A stretch of DNA of 37,619 bases from Oscillibacter sp. (GCA_020025475.1 JAHHSA010000011.1:1-37619); one strand, 5' to 3'; numbered from the stretch's first letter, positions 24,923 to 32,797 are shown. Numbers and translations are program-made. Notes: generated by a model from the sequence alone, not told the origin.

Positions 24923-26659
24923 ATGCGTAAAACGAAAATTGTTTGTACCCTGGGACCATCCACTGACCGGGAGGGCGTCATCAAGGAGATGATCGCCGGG
25001 GGCATGAACGTGGCCAGATTCAACTTTTCTCACGGCAGCCACGAAGAGCATCTGGGTCGGCTGGAAGCGCTGAAGGCCGCTCGGGAGGAGCTTGGCCGCC
25101 CTGTAGCGGCACTGCTGGATACCCGGGGCCCCGAGGTCCGCCTCAAGACATTTGAACACGACGCCATTGAGATGAAGGCAGGCACCGAGTTTACGCTGAC
25201 AACCGAGGACATTGTGGGTGATGAGACCCGTTGTGCCATCACTTATGCAGATCTGCCCGGTGACGTGAAGAGCGGAGACACCATCCTGCTGGACGATGGT
25301 CTGGTGCGTCTGACCGTACTGGATACCACCGCCACCTCCATCCGCTGCCGGGTGGAGAATGACGGCAAGATGAAGAACCGGAAGGGCGTCAACATTCCAG
25401 GTGTGCGGCTGTCACTGCCCTATATGAACCAGCGGGATCGGGAGGACATCGCCTTTGGTGCGGAGCAGGGGTTTGATTATGTGGCCGCCAGCTTTGTTCG
25501 TACGGCTGAGGATATTCGGGAGATCCGACGCCTGCTGAACCGCCTTGGCTCCCGGATGCGGATTATCGCCAAGATTGAAAACCGGGAGGGTGTTAGCAAC
25601 CTGCCGGACATTCTGGATGTAGCCGATGGCATCATGGTGGCCCGGGGCGATCTGGGTGTAGAGATCGACTTCACGGAGATCCCCGCCATCCAAAAAGACA
25701 TCATTGCCCAGTGTGTGGCCTGCGGCAAACCGGTTATCACGGCCACGCAGATGCTGGACTCTATGATGGAGAATCCCCGCCCCACCCGTGCCGAAATTAC
25801 CGACGTTGCCAACGCCATCTACGACGGTACCAGTGCCATTATGCTCTCCGGCGAGACCGCCGCAGGCAAGTACCCGGTGGAGGCAGTCCGCACCATGGAC
25901 GCCATTGCCCGGAAGACGGAGAGCACTATCGATTACTCCACACCCACCCGCCCCGGAAAGGCCCGGCTGTCCATCACCACCGCCACAGCCCATGCCGCCT
26001 GTACCACCGCTATGGACGTGGGTGCAGACGCCATCCTGACTGTCAGTCAGCGGGGCGTCACTGCTCAGATGGTATCCCGATTCCGTCCCGGCACCATGGT
26101 GGTGGCACTGCTGCTGGACCCTCAGGTTCGGCGGCAGATGGCCCTGTACTGGGGGGTAGAGCCCATTATGATGCCCTATGCCAGCAACTCTGATGAGCTG
26201 GTGGACTTTGCCATCCGGTCTGCCGAGGAGGCAGGTCTGGTGCATCAGGGAGATCTGGTGGTGGTCACTGCCGGTGTGCCCGTGGGCGTTGCCGGTACGA
26301 CCAATATGATTCGGGTTCAGCAAGTGGGCGGCGCCCTTCTCAACGGCGTGGGTATCGGCACGAAAAAAACTTCCGGCCCGCTGTGTGTCTGCCGGACCCT
26401 GGAGGACGTGATCGAAAAGCTGCGAGCAGGAGATGTGCTGGTGGTGCCTTATACTACAAATGATATGCTGCCCTATCTGCGCAAGGCTGCTGCGGTCATC
26501 TGCGAGGAGGCCAGTACCAACAGCCACGCGGCCACCATTGGCCTGACGCTGGATCTGCCGGTAATCGTGGGCGCCGACGGTGCTACCCGCGGCCTGGAGG
26601 ACGGCCTGCTGGTGTCCGTAGACTGCGGCCGCGGTGTGGTTCAGATCCTCCCACAGTAA
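24923..26659 (+). CDS. pyk: Pyruvate kinase with C-terminal PEP-utilising domain
   Basis: A 578-residue pyruvate kinase that makes pyruvate and ATP from phosphoenolpyruvate and ADP. Conserved parts: MRKTKIVCTLGPS, NFSHG, the catalytic IIAKIENREG with Lys (about 210-220), MVARGDLGVEI and ATQMLDSM. After the regulatory C domain (about 350-470) a PEP-utilising (PPDK mobile-like) domain is appended (about 480-578; ASTNSHAATIGLTLDLPVIVGA), as in Bacillus and many Clostridia, including the His-containing TSNSHAA. The ribosome site GAGAGAGGCG is moderate. It has its own promoter and terminator. Confidence 0.96.
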   Translation: MRKTKIVCTLGPSTDREGVIKEMIAGGMNVARFNFSHGSHEEHLGRLEALKAAREELGRPVAALLDTRGPEVRLKTFEHDAIEMKAGTEFTLTTEDIVGDETRCAITYADLPGDVKSGDTILLDDGLVRLTVLDTTATSIRCRVENDGKMKNRKGVNIPGVRLSLPYMNQRDREDIAFGAEQGFDYVAASFVRTAEDIREIRRLLNRLGSRMRIIAKIENREGVSNLPDILDVADGIMVARGDLGVEIDFTEIPAIQKDIIAQCVACGKPVITATQMLDSMMENPRPTRAEITDVANAIYDGTSAIMLSGETAAGKYPVEAVRTMDAIARKTESTIDYSTPTRPGKARLSITTATAHAACTTAMDVGADAILTVSQRGVTAQMVSRFRPGTMVVALLLDPQVRRQMALYWGVEPIMMPYASNSDELVDFAIRSAEEAGLVHQGDLVVVTAGVPVGVAGTTNMIRVQQVGGALLNGVGIGTKKTSGPLCVCRTLEDVIEKLRAGDVLVVPYTTNDMLPYLRKAAAVICEEASTNSHAATIGLTLDLPVIVGADGATRGLEDGLLVSVDCGRGVVQILPQ

Positions 26660-26690
26660 AAGAAGTTCACAGAGATGGAAACAAGCCCCG

Positions 26691-26718
26691 GGCCAGCGCC
26701 CCGGGGCTTGTTTGTCGT
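26691..26718 (+). terminator. Rho-independent terminator after pyk
   Basis: ACAAGCCCCGG and CCGGGGCTTGT form an 11-bp stem around a short GC-rich loop, followed by TTGT. It lies 31 bases after the pyk stop. Confidence 0.8.
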
Positions 26719-26826
26719 ACAGCGTTCCCCAGGGAGGATGGCGGCCTGGTTTGTTTCTGCCACAATGGTTTGGAGTATTGGCGCTGCGTGCGGTCCCTCG
26801 TGAAAGAGTAGACTTTAACAAAAAAG

Positions 26827-26859
26827 AATCCGCTAAAAACGCCGTTTTTGTGCGGGATT
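26827..26859 (+). other. Hairpin in the pyk to small-protein gap
   Basis: AATCCGC plus AAAAACG pairs with GTTTTT plus GCGGGATT (small bulges), an extended hairpin without a T tract. It lies about 60 bases before the next promoter. The gene-free stretch 26660-27028 otherwise holds only the pyk terminator and that promoter. Confidence 0.45.
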
Positions 26860-26920
26860 TCACAGTGAATAAACAGTTTCCCAGATTGTTTGTGAAATAA
26901 AAAATAATTTGTAAAAGGTA

Positions 26921-26949
26921 TTGACTTTATGCGTAGACGGTGCTACTAT
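26921..26949 (+). promoter_or_regulatory. Strong sigma-A promoter of the small-protein gene
   Basis: TTGACT (26921-26926), a 17-base spacer and TACTAT (26944-26949), preceded by an AT-rich stretch. A perfect 7-bp hairpin (TCGTAAA with TTTACGA, 26960-26978) lies at the start of the expected transcript. Confidence 0.78.
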
Positions 26950-27028
26950 AGGCCACGGTTCGTAAAGAGAGTTTACGATATCAGCTTTGATTGAAAATAT
27001 TTACAAAATTCGCAAGGAGGATTTTCAC

Positions 27029-27130
27029 ATGTTTGAGCTTGGTATGATTACTGCTGCACTGGCCACTTCTGTCGGCACCATGGCTATGACCCGTCTGGGC
27101 GACCTGATGGAGATCAAGCGCAACCACTGA
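27029..27130 (+). CDS. 33-residue small protein of unknown function
   Basis: A short gene I do not recognise, encoding 33 residues: an N-terminal MFELGM, a mildly hydrophobic helix-prone stretch rich in Ala, Thr and Met (residues 6-20), and a charged C-terminus (TRLGDLMEIKRNH). It has every mark of a real gene: a perfect AAGGAGG at 8-base spacing before the ATG, a strong promoter 80-110 bases upstream, a terminator 84 bases after the stop, and codon use like the highly expressed genes nearby (CTG, GGC, CGT, ATC, AAG). It is monocistronic, between pyk and an oppositely oriented operon. The hydrophobic stretch is short for a membrane helix; a small amphipathic membrane-associated protein, a leader peptide, or a bifunctional RNA are options. 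Confidence 0.7.
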   Translation: MFELGMITAALATSVGTMAMTRLGDLMEIKRNH

Positions 27131-27140
27131 TCGGATTGTC

Positions 27141-27200
27141 GGTCAACCGCTCATCCTGAGAACAGGATTGAGCGGACCACCAGCCGGTCCAGGACCGGTT
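27141..27200 (+). other. Two hairpins in the 3' region of the small-protein transcript
   Basis: GGTC..CCGCTCA..CCTG pairs with CAGG..TGAGCGG..ACC (27141-27178, a long stem with one bulge), then CCGGT pairs with ACCGG (27184-27198). With the terminator hairpin that follows, the 3' untranslated region is almost fully structured. Confidence 0.6.
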
Positions 27201-27213
27201 CCATCAAAAATTC

Positions 27214-27246
27214 AAGGGATGACGCAAATTGCGTCATCCCTTTTTT
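27214..27246. terminator. Terminator between the small-protein gene and the lspA-like gene
   Basis: AAGGGATGACGC and GCGTCATCCCTT form a perfect 12-bp stem around AAATT, followed by a T run on the plus strand. The minus-strand side reads into GAATTTTTG, so it can also end the converging operon, whose last stop is 15 bases away. Confidence 0.9.
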
Positions 27247-27260
27247 GCATCCATATGCAG

Positions 27261-27680
27261 TTATTTCCGTTTGGGCCGCCGGTGGCACAGCAGGCCCAGA
27301 GTGCCGCAAAACACAGCCAGGTCCGCCAGATTGTAGATGTATCGCTTTCCCTTGCCGGGGGCTTTGGGAAACTGGACATAGTCAAAGACTTGTCCCCGGC
27401 AGAGGCGTTCGGCCAGGTTACTGGCACCGCCGCCGGCTACCAGACCGGCCCACAGCCGGGCGGGATGGCACAGCATGGCCAAAAGTCCCGCGACAGACCC
27501 CAGGAGCAGAGCAGGACGAGGAATGGGAAGCCCGAAAGCCGCGCCCCGATTTTCAAAGGCGGTAAGACGGACCCGGCCGCCCAAGAGGGTGCGGTCCCGT
27601 CGGATCTCCGTTTTCAGGCGCCGCCGCACTGCACTACAGGTACACACAGTGGCAGAGGCAATCAATAGTGTGAAAATCAT
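27261..27680 (-). CDS. LspA-like (signal peptidase II family) membrane protein with altered catalytic motif
   Basis: A 139-residue protein with four hydrophobic segments and three signatures of lipoprotein signal peptidase: FENRGAAFG (42-50), GGGASNLAER (83-92) and YNLAD (116-120). The second catalytic Asp (Asp120) is present, but the first, normally in GNxxDR, is Glu91 here. It is also shorter than usual LspA (about 150-170 residues). So it is a paralogue that may be inactive, altered, or use Glu. The start ATG overlaps the stop of the upstream GTPase-nuclease gene (ATGA), and GGAGG lies nine bases before it. The coupling suggests a joint function that I cannot name. Confidence 0.8.
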   Translation of the reverse strand: MIFTLLIASATVCTCSAVRRRLKTEIRRDRTLLGGRVRLTAFENRGAAFGLPIPRPALLLGSVAGLLAMLCHPARLWAGLVAGGGASNLAERLCRGQVFDYVQFPKAPGKGKRYIYNLADLAVFCGTLGLLCHRRPKRK

Positions 27681-30349
27681 CCGTTCCCGGCCTCCTTTTT
27701 GGCGGCCTTTTCCAGTGCCGCTTTCATGGCCTGGCTTTTGCCTGCCTGGTTGTTTTTTTCCAAGGTGTCTGTCATCTGGCTCCGAGCCTCCAGGACTTCT
27801 TCGTGAAAGGAGGAGGCGGACAGGCGCAGGGCACCGTGGCCCAGAATGATGAGCTGCTCCGGACCATCGGAGGTGGCGACCCGAACCCGGGACTTCTTCC
27901 GCCCCAGATCGTAGGTCGTGCGCTCGATGTAGGCATCAGCGGTTTCGGCCTCCTTGGTGTAGACCACATGGATGTTGTGGTACTGCTCCACGGAGCCCTG
28001 GCCCCCCTTGACCTTGTAGGCATCAAAGACCAGGATGGCGTGACACTTCCGCCATGCGGCATAGTTGCTCAAGAGGTCCATAAGAGCTTTGCGGGCGGCG
28101 TCCAGATTGTCCCGTGCCAGCGTTTTCAGCTCCTGCCAGGCAAAGATAATGTTATACCCGTCCACCAGCAGATATTCTGGACCCGCCTCCCGCAATGTGA
28201 CGGCGGAATGGGAAGGCAGGTCTGAGGAAACCGGCCGCTGCGGGGCTTTGGGCGGCTCAAAGGACCGCTGCTTCATGGGACCATAGGTTCGTTCAAAAAT
28301 CTCCATGAGCTCTTTGTCCTGCTCCACGGTGCCTGCGTAGGTGCTCCGGCGGCCAGGCTGGGGAGCCGGTCCTGTTTCGTGAGGCTCCCTGTCGGACAGT
28401 TCGTGCACCCCGCTGTTCACATGGGCACAGGCAGGAACATCGTACCACTTGACAGTGAAGCCACCGCCGTGGGCACAGAAAACGGAGTCGGGGGTGTTGT
28501 CCAGATCCCGCTCCGGATCGTAGCCGATGGCATCAATGACCGCCTGTGCATCGGCACAGGGGCGGTAGCCACCAGGGGTGCAGAGAAGGCGGCCGTGGCC
28601 CCGGGTGTAGGCAGCCACCTCCTGGGCATAGTCCTGCATACCGGCCACCGGGGCGGAGCCGGTGAGGACAGCCTCCTCACCCAGCGTCTCCGGGGGATTG
28701 ACTTCACCGCTCTTGCGTTGGATATCGGTGATGGCCCGGCCAACCTGGTCACCGGGCAATTCCAGACGGAAGTCGTACCAGGGCTCCAACAGGACGCTCT
28801 CGGCCTGCATAAGGCCTTGGCGTACGGCCCGGTAGGTAGCCTGGCGGAAGTCGCCGCCGTCAGTGTGCTTGGCATGTTCGCGACCGGCAATCAGCGTGAT
28901 GCGCATGTCGGTGATGGGGGACCCGGTGAGAACGCCCAGATGGGTCTTTTCTTCCAGATGGGTCATTACCAGCCGCTGCCAGTGATAGGGGAGAACGTCG
29001 GTAGGGCACATGGTCCCAATCACCAGACCACTGCCCGGCTCGCCGGGCTCCATCAGAAGATGCACCTCCGCATAGTGGCGCAGCGGCTCAAAGTGACCGA
29101 TGCCCACCACAGGCCGGGCGATGGTTTCCCGGTAAACGATAGAGCCGGCACCGAAGTCTACATCCAGATGGAACCGCTCTTCCAGCAGGCGGCGCAGGAT
29201 TTCCAGCTGGACCTTGCCCATGAGCTGAATGTGAATGACCCGATTCTGCTCACTCCAGACCACGTGGAGCTGGGGGTCCTCCTCTTCCAGCTGGCGGAGA
29301 TAGCCCAAAACAGTGTGAGGGTCCGTGCCGTCGATGAGCTGCACCTGGTAGGTCAGCACCGGTTCCAGCATGGGGCCGGCCCAGGCATCCTCAAACCCCA
29401 GGCCCTGTCCGGGGAAGGTGTGGGTCAGACCTGTGACAGCGCAGACAGTGCCTGCCTCCGCTGCTTCTGTGGGGCGAAATTTGGCGCCCGAGTAGATGCG
29501 CAGCTGGTCCGCCTTTTCCGTCCAGATGCGCTCCTCTGGGGTGTCCTCCCGGCGGTTGGTCAGGCTGTCTTTCGTGCGCAGGGTGCCGCCGGTGACTTTT
29601 AAAAAGGTGAGGCGGGCACCCTGGGCATCCCGGGCGATCTTAAAGACGCGGGCACCAAATTCGGCGGGATAGGAGGGCAGAGGGGCAAAGCGTTCCAGTG
29701 CGTCCAGCAATGGCTTCACGCCGTCCAGTTTCAGGGCGGAGCCAAAGAAGCAGGGGAAGAGCTTCCGCTGCCGAATCAGCGCTGCAAGGTCACTGTCGGA
29801 GATGGTGCCGTGTTCCAGATACCGCTCCAGTACCGCCTCGTCGCACATGGCGGCCTCCTCCGCCAAAGCATCTGGGCCCTGGGAGAAATCCACGCAGCCG
29901 CTGTCCAGGCGGCGCTTCAGGTCAGAGAGCAGAGCAGACTTGTCCGCCCCAATCAGGTCCATTTTATTGACGAACAGGAAGGTGGGAACTTCGTAGCGCT
30001 TGAGCAGACGCCACAGGGTGCGGGTGTGGCTCTGAATCCCGTCGCTGCCGCTGATGACAAGCACAGCGCAGTCCAGTACCCGCAGGGTCCGCTCCATTTC
30101 GGCAGAGAAGTCCACGTGTCCGGGGGTGTCCAGCAGGGTCACTTCCAGATCTCCCAAGGGCAGAACTGCCTGCTTGGAGAAGATGGTGATGCCCCGCTCC
30201 CGCTCCATGGCGTCGGTGTCCAGAAAGGCGTTCTTGTGGTCCACCCGGCCCAGAGAGCGAATGCTGCCCGTGTGATAGAGCATGGCTTCGGAGAGGGTGG
30301 TTTTTCCGGCATCGACGTGGGCCAGAATGCCTGCTACCAGTTTCTTCAT
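27677..30349 (-). CDS. EF-G/TetM-like translational GTPase fused to a YacP/Rae1-type NYN ribonuclease domain
   Basis: An 890-residue two-part protein. Residues 1-640 are a TetM/EF-G-type ribosomal GTPase: G1 AHVDAGKT (10-17), switch I RGITI (52-56), G3 DTPGH (74-78), G4 NKMD (128-131), G5 GSA (203-205), then the beta-barrel and domains III-V. The domain IV tip reads GREHAKHTDGGDFR (489-502), not the Tyr-Ser-Pro-Val-Ser loop with which TetM expels tetracycline, so drug resistance is doubtful. After a Pro-rich linker (about 655-722) comes a NYN nuclease domain (725-855) like Bacillus Rae1/YacP, with all acidic residues: VDGYN (Asp730), VFDAY (Asp776), ETAD (Asp805), ATSD (Asp828). Rae1 cuts mRNA in the ribosomal A site. 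The tail is a Lys/Ala/Glu helix. AGGAGG precedes the ATG; the stop overlaps the lspA-like start. Confidence 0.92.
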   Translation of the reverse strand: MKKLVAGILAHVDAGKTTLSEAMLYHTGSIRSLGRVDHKNAFLDTDAMERERGITIFSKQAVLPLGDLEVTLLDTPGHVDFSAEMERTLRVLDCAVLVISGSDGIQSHTRTLWRLLKRYEVPTFLFVNKMDLIGADKSALLSDLKRRLDSGCVDFSQGPDALAEEAAMCDEAVLERYLEHGTISDSDLAALIRQRKLFPCFFGSALKLDGVKPLLDALERFAPLPSYPAEFGARVFKIARDAQGARLTFLKVTGGTLRTKDSLTNRREDTPEERIWTEKADQLRIYSGAKFRPTEAAEAGTVCAVTGLTHTFPGQGLGFEDAWAGPMLEPVLTYQVQLIDGTDPHTVLGYLRQLEEEDPQLHVVWSEQNRVIHIQLMGKVQLEILRRLLEERFHLDVDFGAGSIVYRETIARPVVGIGHFEPLRHYAEVHLLMEPGEPGSGLVIGTMCPTDVLPYHWQRLVMTHLEEKTHLGVLTGSPITDMRITLIAGREHAKHTDGGDFRQATYRAVRQGLMQAESVLLEPWYDFRLELPGDQVGRAITDIQRKSGEVNPPETLGEEAVLTGSAPVAGMQDYAQEVAAYTRGHGRLLCTPGGYRPCADAQAVIDAIGYDPERDLDNTPDSVFCAHGGGFTVKWYDVPACAHVNSGVHELSDREPHETGPAPQPGRRSTYAGTVEQDKELMEIFERTYGPMKQRSFEPPKAPQRPVSSDLPSHSAVTLREAGPEYLLVDGYNIIFAWQELKTLARDNLDAARKALMDLLSNYAAWRKCHAILVFDAYKVKGGQGSVEQYHNIHVVYTKEAETADAYIERTTYDLGRKKSRVRVATSDGPEQLIILGHGALRLSASSFHEEVLEARSQMTDTLEKNNQAGKSQAMKAALEKAAKKEAGNG

Positions 30350-30453
30350 GAAAACCTCCTGTAGGAAGTATAATCCTCAATATGCGGCTGTTTTTTCTAT
30401 AAGACAATTAAGGATATCATACCATGTTCCCAGTTTCGGCGCAAGACATGGCC

Positions 30454-30483
30454 TTGCGGGCCGGGGTCGGGGCATGCTATACT
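30454..30483 (+). promoter_or_regulatory. Putative sigma-A promoter of the LysR gene
   Basis: TTGCGG (30454-30459), an 18-base spacer and TATACT (30478-30483), 27 bases before the ATG. It sits in the 161-base divergent gap with the GTPase-nuclease gene, so the regulator could act on both. Confidence 0.55.
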
Positions 30484-30510
30484 AAACCAATGAAACAAGG
30501 AGGCTGGGAC

Positions 30511-31398
30511 ATGAATACCAACCAGTTGAAATACTTCGTCTCCGTGGCGGAGCACCACAGCTTCACCAAGGCGGCGAATCAGTACTATCTCTCACAGGCG
30601 GCCATCACGCAGCAAATCCGGGCACTGGAAGAGAACATGGGGGTGCAACTCTTCACCCGGAATACCCGGCCTGTGGCGCTGACTCCGGCGGGCAGCGTGT
30701 TTTTGGTGGAGGCCAAGGCAATTCTGGAGCGAATGGATACGGCACTGACCAGAGTTCGGGAGGCGTCTACGGGTCTGGTGGGCACGCTCCGGGTGGGGTA
30801 CACCAAGGGCTATGAACGCAGTGACCTGTCCCGAAAGCTTCGAAATTTTCATCTGGAATACCCCAACGTGCTGATCACCTGCTTCCGCCATGACACGGAC
30901 ATGCTGGCTTCCGGCCTTGTCAATGGGGAGTATGACATCATCTTTACCTGGGACAGCACGGATCTGAAATCGGCAGACGGCATGGACTATCGGCTTATTG
31001 AGCGGGTGCCTCTGGTGGTGGCCCTGTACGGCAGCCACCCCTTTGCCCAGCGCCAGGCCCTGCGTCGGGAGGAGCTGAAGGGGGAGACGCTGCTGTATAT
31101 GAGTCCGTCCAGCACCGGCTACTCCACCGGAGACGATTATTTTTTGGAGCTGTACCAGAAGGCGGGCTACCAGCCCAATATCTTGCTGCGGTCCAACGAT
31201 ATCGAGAGTATTTTGATGATGGTTGCGGCGGAGGTTGGGATCTCTGTCCTTCCGGGCTACTGCGCCAACCGGATGGACAATGCGGAGAATCTGGTGTTTG
31301 TGCCCCTGCTGGGCGAGGAGGAGACCGAGGAGATTTTGGCCTTCTGGCCAAAGGACAACCCCAGTCAGCCCTTGGAACACTTTGTTGCCCAGCTGTAA
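30511..31398 (+). CDS. LysR family transcriptional regulator
   Basis: A 295-residue LysR-type regulator. The N-terminal winged helix-turn-helix (1-60) reads MNTNQLKYFVSVAEHHSFTK, then AANQYYLSQAAITQQIRALE and LTPAGSVFL; a linker helix follows, then a two-lobed effector domain (about 88-290; GTLRVGYTKGYE at its start). Such proteins activate or repress nearby, often divergent, genes in response to a small molecule. AAGGAGGCTGGGAC precedes the ATG at 30511; an upstream in-frame ATG (30424) lies before the promoter. The divergent neighbour is the GTPase-nuclease gene, which may be a target. The effector cannot be inferred. Confidence 0.94.
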   Translation: MNTNQLKYFVSVAEHHSFTKAANQYYLSQAAITQQIRALEENMGVQLFTRNTRPVALTPAGSVFLVEAKAILERMDTALTRVREASTGLVGTLRVGYTKGYERSDLSRKLRNFHLEYPNVLITCFRHDTDMLASGLVNGEYDIIFTWDSTDLKSADGMDYRLIERVPLVVALYGSHPFAQRQALRREELKGETLLYMSPSSTGYSTGDDYFLELYQKAGYQPNILLRSNDIESILMMVAAEVGISVLPGYCANRMDNAENLVFVPLLGEEETEEILAFWPKDNPSQPLEHFVAQL

Positions 31399-31408
31399 TG
31401 CGAATTTC

Positions 31409-31446
31409 CACAACCCTCTGTGGTTCGTCCACAGAGGGATTGTTTT
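31409..31446 (+). terminator. Rho-independent terminator after the LysR gene
   Basis: CCCTCTGTGG and CCACAGAGGG form a perfect 10-bp stem (extended by ACAA/TTGT with a bulge) around TTCGT, followed by TGTTTT. Confidence 0.85.
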
Positions 31447-31507
31447 ATCAAAATGATAAATGGGTAATCGTTTTCTGATGGTTTTTCGCTTTTTAACACA
31501 AAGGATA

Positions 31508-31536
31508 TTGACAGGAAATAGGGAAGAATGTATCAT
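31508..31536 (+). promoter_or_regulatory. Strong sigma-A promoter of pfkA
   Basis: A perfect TTGACA (31508-31513), a 17-base spacer and TATCAT (31531-31536). It gives an unusually long leader of about 188 bases before the pfkA ATG. Confidence 0.85.
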
Positions 31537-31542
31537 CGGATG

Positions 31543-31730
31543 CATGTAGACAATATTCGTGGCGGTGCGCCATGGATCGCCGGATTGGACGGTCATGCGA
31601 ATGGTTGAGAGCAGCGCGTTTGCGTTGAGATATTCGGCATGGAACGTCTTTTCTCAGCCGCGCAGGGGAACCTTCGCGGCAACACCATATTTTCAAGAAA
31701 TTGAAATAGCATCAGAAGGAGGACCCCATT
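31543..31730 (+). other. Long 5' leader of pfkA
   Basis: From the predicted start point to the ATG there are about 188 untranslated bases. They include a GC-rich hairpin at 31657-31680 (GCCGCG..AGG with CCT..CGCGGC) and a weaker GGCG/CGCC pairing near 31560-31582. No terminator T run is present, and it matches no riboswitch I know. An open frame beginning at an ATG near 31601 runs into pfkA in another frame but lacks a ribosome site. Confidence 0.5.
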
Positions 31731-32744
31731 ATGACGGAGAATCGGGTAAAGAGAATCGGAATTCTGACCAGCGGCGGTGATGCCCCCGGCATGAATGCCG
31801 CGGTACGCGCTGTGGTTCGCACTGCCATTGGTCAGGGCATCGAGTGCATTGGCATCCGCCGCGGTTGGCACGGTATGATCAACAATGACTTCGTACCGCT
31901 GGACGCATCCAGTGTCAGCCATATCATCAACAAGGGCGGCACCATGCTCTATACCGCCCGCAGTGAGGACTTCCGCGCTGAGGCAGGCCGGGCCAAGGCC
32001 CTGACCTGCTGCAAGCTGCTGGGTCTGGATGCCATCGTGGCCATTGGCGGCGACGGTACGTTCCGGGGCGCACAGGCTCTGTCCAAACAGGCTCAGGAAG
32101 CCGGTATGCCCTTGCAGGTGGTGGGCATCCCAGCTACCATCGACAATGATATCGGCTGCTCCCAGTACACCATCGGCTTCGATACCGCCTGCAATACTGC
32201 TATTGAATGCATTGATAAGTTGCGGGATACCATGCAGTCCCATGAGCGCTGCTCCCTGGTGGAGGTCATGGGTCGGCATGCGGGCTTCCTGGCACTGTCT
32301 GTGGGCATCGCAGTGGGAGCCACAGCTGTCCTGATCCCTGAGCGGGATGTGGACTTTCAGCGAGATGTGGCTGAGAAGATCCGCCAGGCTCGCCTGGCCG
32401 GCACCACCCACTATATGATTGTGGTGGCTGAAGGCGCCGGCAGCGCCATGGATTTTGCCGCCCAGATTCGGGAGCAGGTGGGCATTGACCCCCGCGTTAC
32501 GGTCCTTGGCCACATCCAGCGCGGCGGCACACCCACCGTCCGAGACCGGGAGACCGCCAGCCGCATGGGCTACGAGGCGGTGCAGGCCCTGCTGAACAAC
32601 AAGGGGAACTGCGTCATCGCCTACCAGAACGGACGCATTGTAGACATCGACATGGAGACGGCCTTTAGAATGACCAAGGGCTTGGACCAGGAGCGCTGCG
32701 AGGTACTGGAGGCCATGACCAACCGCCGGGCTAACGGCTTCTGA
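31731..32744 (+). CDS. pfkA: 6-phosphofructokinase
   Basis: A 337-residue ATP-type phosphofructokinase that makes fructose 1,6-bisphosphate, the committed glycolytic step. Motifs: ILTSGGDAPGMNAAVR (11-26), the nucleotide loop GGDGT (106-110), the catalytic TIDND (136-140) and MGRHAGFLAL. The residue before TIDND is Ala135, not the Lys typical of pyrophosphate-dependent enzymes, so ATP use is likely, although Gly is more usual there. GAAGGAGGACCCC precedes the ATG. It is monocistronic, with its own promoter, long leader and strong terminator, and pyk is about 7 kb away. Confidence 0.96.
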   Translation: MTENRVKRIGILTSGGDAPGMNAAVRAVVRTAIGQGIECIGIRRGWHGMINNDFVPLDASSVSHIINKGGTMLYTARSEDFRAEAGRAKALTCCKLLGLDAIVAIGGDGTFRGAQALSKQAQEAGMPLQVVGIPATIDNDIGCSQYTIGFDTACNTAIECIDKLRDTMQSHERCSLVEVMGRHAGFLALSVGIAVGATAVLIPERDVDFQRDVAEKIRQARLAGTTHYMIVVAEGAGSAMDFAAQIREQVGIDPRVTVLGHIQRGGTPTVRDRETASRMGYEAVQALLNNKGNCVIAYQNGRIVDIDMETAFRMTKGLDQERCEVLEAMTNRRANGF

Positions 32745-32761
32745 TACATACGAATGCAACG

Positions 32762-32797
32762 AAAAAAGACGTATCGAATCGATACGTCTTTTTTTCA
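32762..32797. terminator. Bidirectional terminator after pfkA
   Basis: AAAAAAGACGTATCG and CGATACGTCTTTTTT form a perfect stem around AAT, with T runs on both strands. The next 164 bases, up to the converging EFR1 gene stop, hold no gene I can support. Confidence 0.92.

Noticed and set aside
27677..30349. Calling the large GTPase a tetracycline-resistance gene.
   Set aside because: The drug-displacing loop of TetM is absent from the domain IV tip, and the protein carries an additional nuclease domain.
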